A stretch of DNA of 6,929 nucleotides. Source: Nitrospirota bacterium (GTDB taxonomy: Bacteria; Nitrospirota; Thermodesulfovibrionia; UBA6902; BMS3Bbin08). Positions within the stretch are counted from its first letter, which is position 1. Each line of letters starts with the position of its first letter. The notes below the pieces were generated by a model that had not been told where the DNA came from, made no database searches, and worked only from the letters and a program-made list of their open reading frames with translations. Below are positions 6,436 to 6,929 of the stretch, piece by piece. The stretch lies in contig JACQXH010000069.1 in the NCBI GenBank assembly GCA_016208845.1, positions 1 through 6,929 of the forward strand, written 5' to 3'. The translations under genes and the position numbers were made by a program.

Positions 6436-6538
6436 AAATACCTCCTTGCAATGTTTAGCTTGAGCTTTTAATATTCAACTATCAATATGATACATAAATC
6501 CCTCGGCTGATGTCAGTGTTTTTGCGTTAGCCAAATAA
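6436..6538. other. Leader region of the lipoprotein gene, no clear promoter
   Basis: This AT-rich stretch must hold the minus-strand promoter of the small lipoprotein gene. A TATTAA-like -10 can be found on the minus strand around 6468-6473, but it has no convincing -35 partner. The rest of the gene-free stretch up to 6851 is accounted for by the inverted-repeat element and the insertion-sequence end listed separately. Nothing else is recognisable. Confidence 0.4.
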
Positions 6539-6683
6539 TTAACCACAGAGGACACAGAGTAAGATAGAAGATGAGAAGTTGGGAGGTTAAGAAGACGGGA
6601 GAAAAAAATAATTATGGTCTTTTCTCAGCTTCATAACTTCTTATCTTCTCAATTTCTTTTTTAAACTCAGTGTTCGGTGGTTT
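6539..6683. repeat. MITE-like intergenic element with imperfect inverted ends
   Basis: The left end AACCACAGAGGACACAGAGT (6541-6560) is matched by the reverse complement of the right end (6665-6682), which reads AACCACCGAACACTGAGT. They share AACCAC, ACAC and GAGT blocks in order. Between them, a purine-rich left half (GAAGATGAGAAGTT) faces a pyrimidine-rich right half (AACTTCTTATCTTCTC), so the whole unit could fold into one long imperfect hairpin. The CCACAGAGGACACAGAG sequence is familiar to me as a dispersed noncoding repeat in environmental bacterial genomes. No coding capacity is seen. Copy number in this genome cannot be judged from one window. Confidence 0.65.
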
Positions 6684-6707
6684 CTTTAAATGCATTTTCC
6701 GGGTTAA

Positions 6708-6929
6708 GAGCCTGTCGGACTTACAACAAAGAACTCTCTTGAATTTAGTTGCATTTTTTATAATTCACTTTTTCTGTAGAAAAAAATAAGAAAAACTGTT
6801 TTCGGGAGGCTGATTATTTCATGAATTTCAGCTTTATGCCACCCTTTTTATTTATTGCTTTGCCATTTTAAGGTTCCATAGCCGTTTAAAGTTATACGCT
6901 GCCGTTACCAGCTGCCACTCGCCTGTTAC
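6708..6929 (-). mobile_element. End of an insertion sequence, truncated by the window edge
   Basis: A transposase reading frame on the minus strand ends at 6852. About 130 nt beyond it lies GAGCCTGTCGGACTTA (from 6708), which resembles the terminal inverted repeat of IS5/IS1182-like elements and is the likely outer boundary. The boundary is inferred from the sequence style and distance only; the other end and the target duplication are outside the window, so family and completeness are unresolved. Confidence 0.55.
6852..6929 (-). CDS. DDE transposase, C-terminal end only (IS5/IS1182-like)
   Basis: The minus strand from the right edge encodes 25 codons, VTGEWQLVTAAYNFKRL then WNLKMAKQ, ending with TAA (complement of 6852-6854). 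The G-x-W-x-L-V-x-x-A-Y-N-x-K-R-L signature is typical of the extreme C-terminus of IS1182- and IS5-like DDE transposases, after the catalytic Glu region. The stop position is that of a natural C-terminus, so this end looks intact. The DDE residues lie outside the window. Confidence 0.75.
   Translation of the reverse strand, partial: VTGEWQLVTAAYNFKRLWNLKMAKQ

Noticed and set aside
6262..6471. 69-codon + strand frame opposite the lipoprotein gene
   Set aside because: The minus-strand frame has the ribosome binding site, signal sequence and Cys/His motif; this one has none.
6541..6683. CRISPR-like repeats
   Set aside because: There are only two inverted, non-identical arms and no regularly spaced direct repeats.

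Overview
The window looks like a chromosomal piece of a Gram-negative bacterium of moderate GC content, with protein styles reminiscent of Nitrospirota or deltaproteobacterial lineages. This placement is an inference from remembered family resemblance, not a measured assignment. Most genes run on the + strand, with tight spacing and strong AGGAGG-type ribosome binding sites.

Region 1 (1-3893) is a cell-envelope and division block: the 3' end of a transketolase C-terminal subunit, then ftsE, ftsX, an EnvC-type murein hydrolase activator, and a CtpA-type S41 carboxyl-terminal processing protease. Normally FtsE (ATPase) and FtsX (membrane subunit) drive EnvC, which activates periplasmic amidases to split septal peptidoglycan, and CtpA trims envelope proteins. 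Here all four genes carry a lesion. ftsE has lost its 3' end and reads into ftsX. ftsX has an in-frame TAA at 907-909. envC has a one-base frameshift near 1761. ctpA has an internal deletion near 3740 that puts its C-terminal tail out of frame. Outside these points the coding sequence is well conserved, so the events are either very recent decay or errors in this assembly.

Region 2 (3894-6127) is an intact, separately transcribed unit. A good sigma-70-like promoter whose -10 element sits in an inverted repeat precedes a GbsR/MarR-type regulator, an atypical short-chain dehydrogenase/NAD(P)-binding protein and a small two-helix membrane protein. Hairpins follow it. It looks like an autoregulated three-gene operon of unknown role.

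Region 3 (6128-6929) holds a convergent minus-strand gene for a 66-residue putative lipoprotein with a Cys/His-rich motif. Beyond it is a roughly 145-bp element with imperfect inverted ends of a kind seen as dispersed intergenic repeats. Last is the end of an insertion sequence with the C-terminal codons of its transposase, which runs off the window.

I saw no CRISPR array, tRNA, rRNA or recognisable riboswitch. No clear novel defence or other exotic system is visible. The most notable signals are the four-lesion division block, the regulator/dehydrogenase/membrane-protein operon, and the small Cys/His lipoprotein.
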